A DNA stretch of 64,000 nucleotides from Anaerococcus sp. AGMB09787. Its GTDB lineage: Bacteria; Bacillota; Clostridia; Tissierellales; Peptoniphilaceae. Shown here piece after piece: positions 63,358 through 64,000 of the stretch; the first letter of the stretch is position 1; each line of letters begins with the position of its first letter. The position numbers and the translations under genes are program-made. Under the pieces are notes generated by a model. The model was not told the DNA's origin. It ran no database searches and was given only the letters and a program-made list of their open reading frames with translations. The stretch covers positions 62,001-126,000 of the forward strand of contig NZ_JAKZEY010000001.1 in the NCBI RefSeq assembly GCF_022808955.1, in the 5' to 3' direction.

Positions 63358-64000
63358 ATGAAAAATCTTAACTTGATGATAAAACCAGCATCAGCTACTT
63401 GTAACCTCGCTTGCAAGTACTGCTTTTACCTAGACCAGGCAAGGCATAGGGAGAAATTTACCTATGGGCTTATGAAAGATGATACCCTAGAGAGATTGGT
63501 CAAAGACGTCTTTACCGATGACTATGACTCCATAAACTTTCTCTTCCAAGGAGGGGAGCCAAGCCTTGCGGGATTTGATTTTTTTAATAACTTCCATAAC
63601 TTGGTTGAAGGCTATAACAAAAACCACACTAGACTTAGCTTTGCCATCCAAACCAATGGGACTCTTCTAGATGAAAATTGGCTTAGCCTCTTTAAAAAAT
63701 ACAACTACCTAGTCGGCCTATCTATAGATGGCCTTGAAGAAATCCACGATAACCTAAGACTTGATAGGGAAAATAAACCTACCTTTGATAAGGCTCTTGA
63801 GGCAGTCGACCTCTTAAAGAAAAATTCAATTGACTTTAATATCCTAACTGTTGTAACAAAGTCTATGGTCCATAGGGCTAGCGAGGTATATGATTTTTAT
63901 AAGAAACTTGGCATATCCTACATGCAATTTATCCCTGTAATTGACCCAATTGATGGCAAATATGAGGGGATTAGCCTAGAAGGTTATGACTATGGGGTCT
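63358..64000 (+). CDS. radical SAM/SPASM protein, anaerobic sulfatase-maturase type (partial)
   Basis: 214 codons lie inside the window and the gene runs off the right end. The radical SAM cluster motif is KPASATCNLACKYCFYLDQA (Cys-x3-Cys-x2-Cys). FLFQGGEPSLAGFDFF (GGEP motif), AIQTNGTLLDENW and LVGLSIDGLEEIHD follow. This is the anSME/AslB family, which oxidises a sulfatase active-site Cys or Ser to formylglycine; the SPASM cluster domain would lie beyond the window. Other SPASM maturases for peptides are possible. AGGAAGGAAGG precedes the ATG. No sulfatase gene is in view. Confidence 0.85.
   Translation, partial: MKNLNLMIKPASATCNLACKYCFYLDQARHREKFTYGLMKDDTLERLVKDVFTDDYDSINFLFQGGEPSLAGFDFFNNFHNLVEGYNKNHTRLSFAIQTNGTLLDENWLSLFKKYNYLVGLSIDGLEEIHDNLRLDRENKPTFDKALEAVDLLKKNSIDFNILTVVTKSMVHRASEVYDFYKKLGISYMQFIPVIDPIDGKYEGISLEGYDYGV

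Overview
The window is AT-rich DNA from a Gram-positive, fermentative anaerobe. A Tissierellia-type coccus of the Anaerococcus/Peptoniphilus group is the best guess, by inference only. The reasons are a bacterial V-type ATPase in ntp order, a rubrerythrin and Feo iron uptake, a T-box in front of thrS, sortase-assembled pilus genes, an anaerobic sulfatase-maturase-like radical SAM gene at the right edge, and strong Shine-Dalgarno sites with occasional TTG/GTG starts. I saw no tRNA, rRNA or CRISPR array.

Layout. 0.1-9.9 kb: nine-gene V-ATPase operon ntpFIKECGABD, whose c subunit keeps the Na+-site residues, followed by a CNNM/CorC-type transporter and a shared bidirectional terminator; a convergent MFS gene follows. 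11.1-26.9 kb is an accessory region. It holds decayed pieces of an ABC transporter and a CdaR-type regulator, a strong promoter, a wrecked iron-dependent alcohol dehydrogenase gene, and then an eight-gene cluster (SDR, FucP-like porter, lactonase-type amidohydrolase, KdgT-like permease, split UxaA-type dehydratase, DapA-family aldolase, IclR regulator) with an FAH-family hydrolase as ninth gene. Its gene content matches the non-phosphorylative L-fucose locus known from Campylobacter jejuni. To its right lie an intact CdaR-type regulator, a divergent glycerate kinase/GntP permease pair, and an ABC transporter whose ATPase is frameshifted.

27-33 kb: T-box-controlled thrS, then an ATP-grasp ligase and a FemABX-type transferase, which together look like peptidoglycan cross-bridge genes, and a MATE exporter. 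33-36 kb: a dead IS1182-type transposase and a two-gene type II restriction-modification system of the Bsp6I type (predicted GCNGC) whose control region carries GCNGC sites. 36-42 kb: membrane proteins, a CPBP protease, a second CNNM protein, pgi and rubrerythrin. 42-45 kb: a serine recombinase fused at its 3' end to a 5'-truncated pilin gene, then a class B-type sortase and a small anchored accessory pilin.

45-55 kb: nagB, an AbgT transporter, two peptidases, an RclA-like disulfide oxidoreductase, and a crtM/crtN-type carotenoid operon led by a MarR regulator with a clear dyad at its promoter. 55-64 kb: feoA-feoB plus a 50-residue Feo-associated protein, then gltX-cysS-rlmB-rae1 and an RpoD-like sigma factor, and a partial radical SAM gene cut by the window end.

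Themes. Energy and ions: a Na+ V-ATPase with CNNM proteins. Host-glycan feeding: fucose catabolism, nagB and the sulfatase-maturase candidate. Defence against oxygen and oxidants: rubrerythrin, RclA-like protein, carotenoid genes and Feo, with a shared Fur-like box upstream of both rubrerythrin and feoA. The most unusual regions are the fucose cluster with its duplicated and decayed flanks, the recombinase-pilin junction, the restriction-modification control region and the thrS-linked cross-bridge pair.
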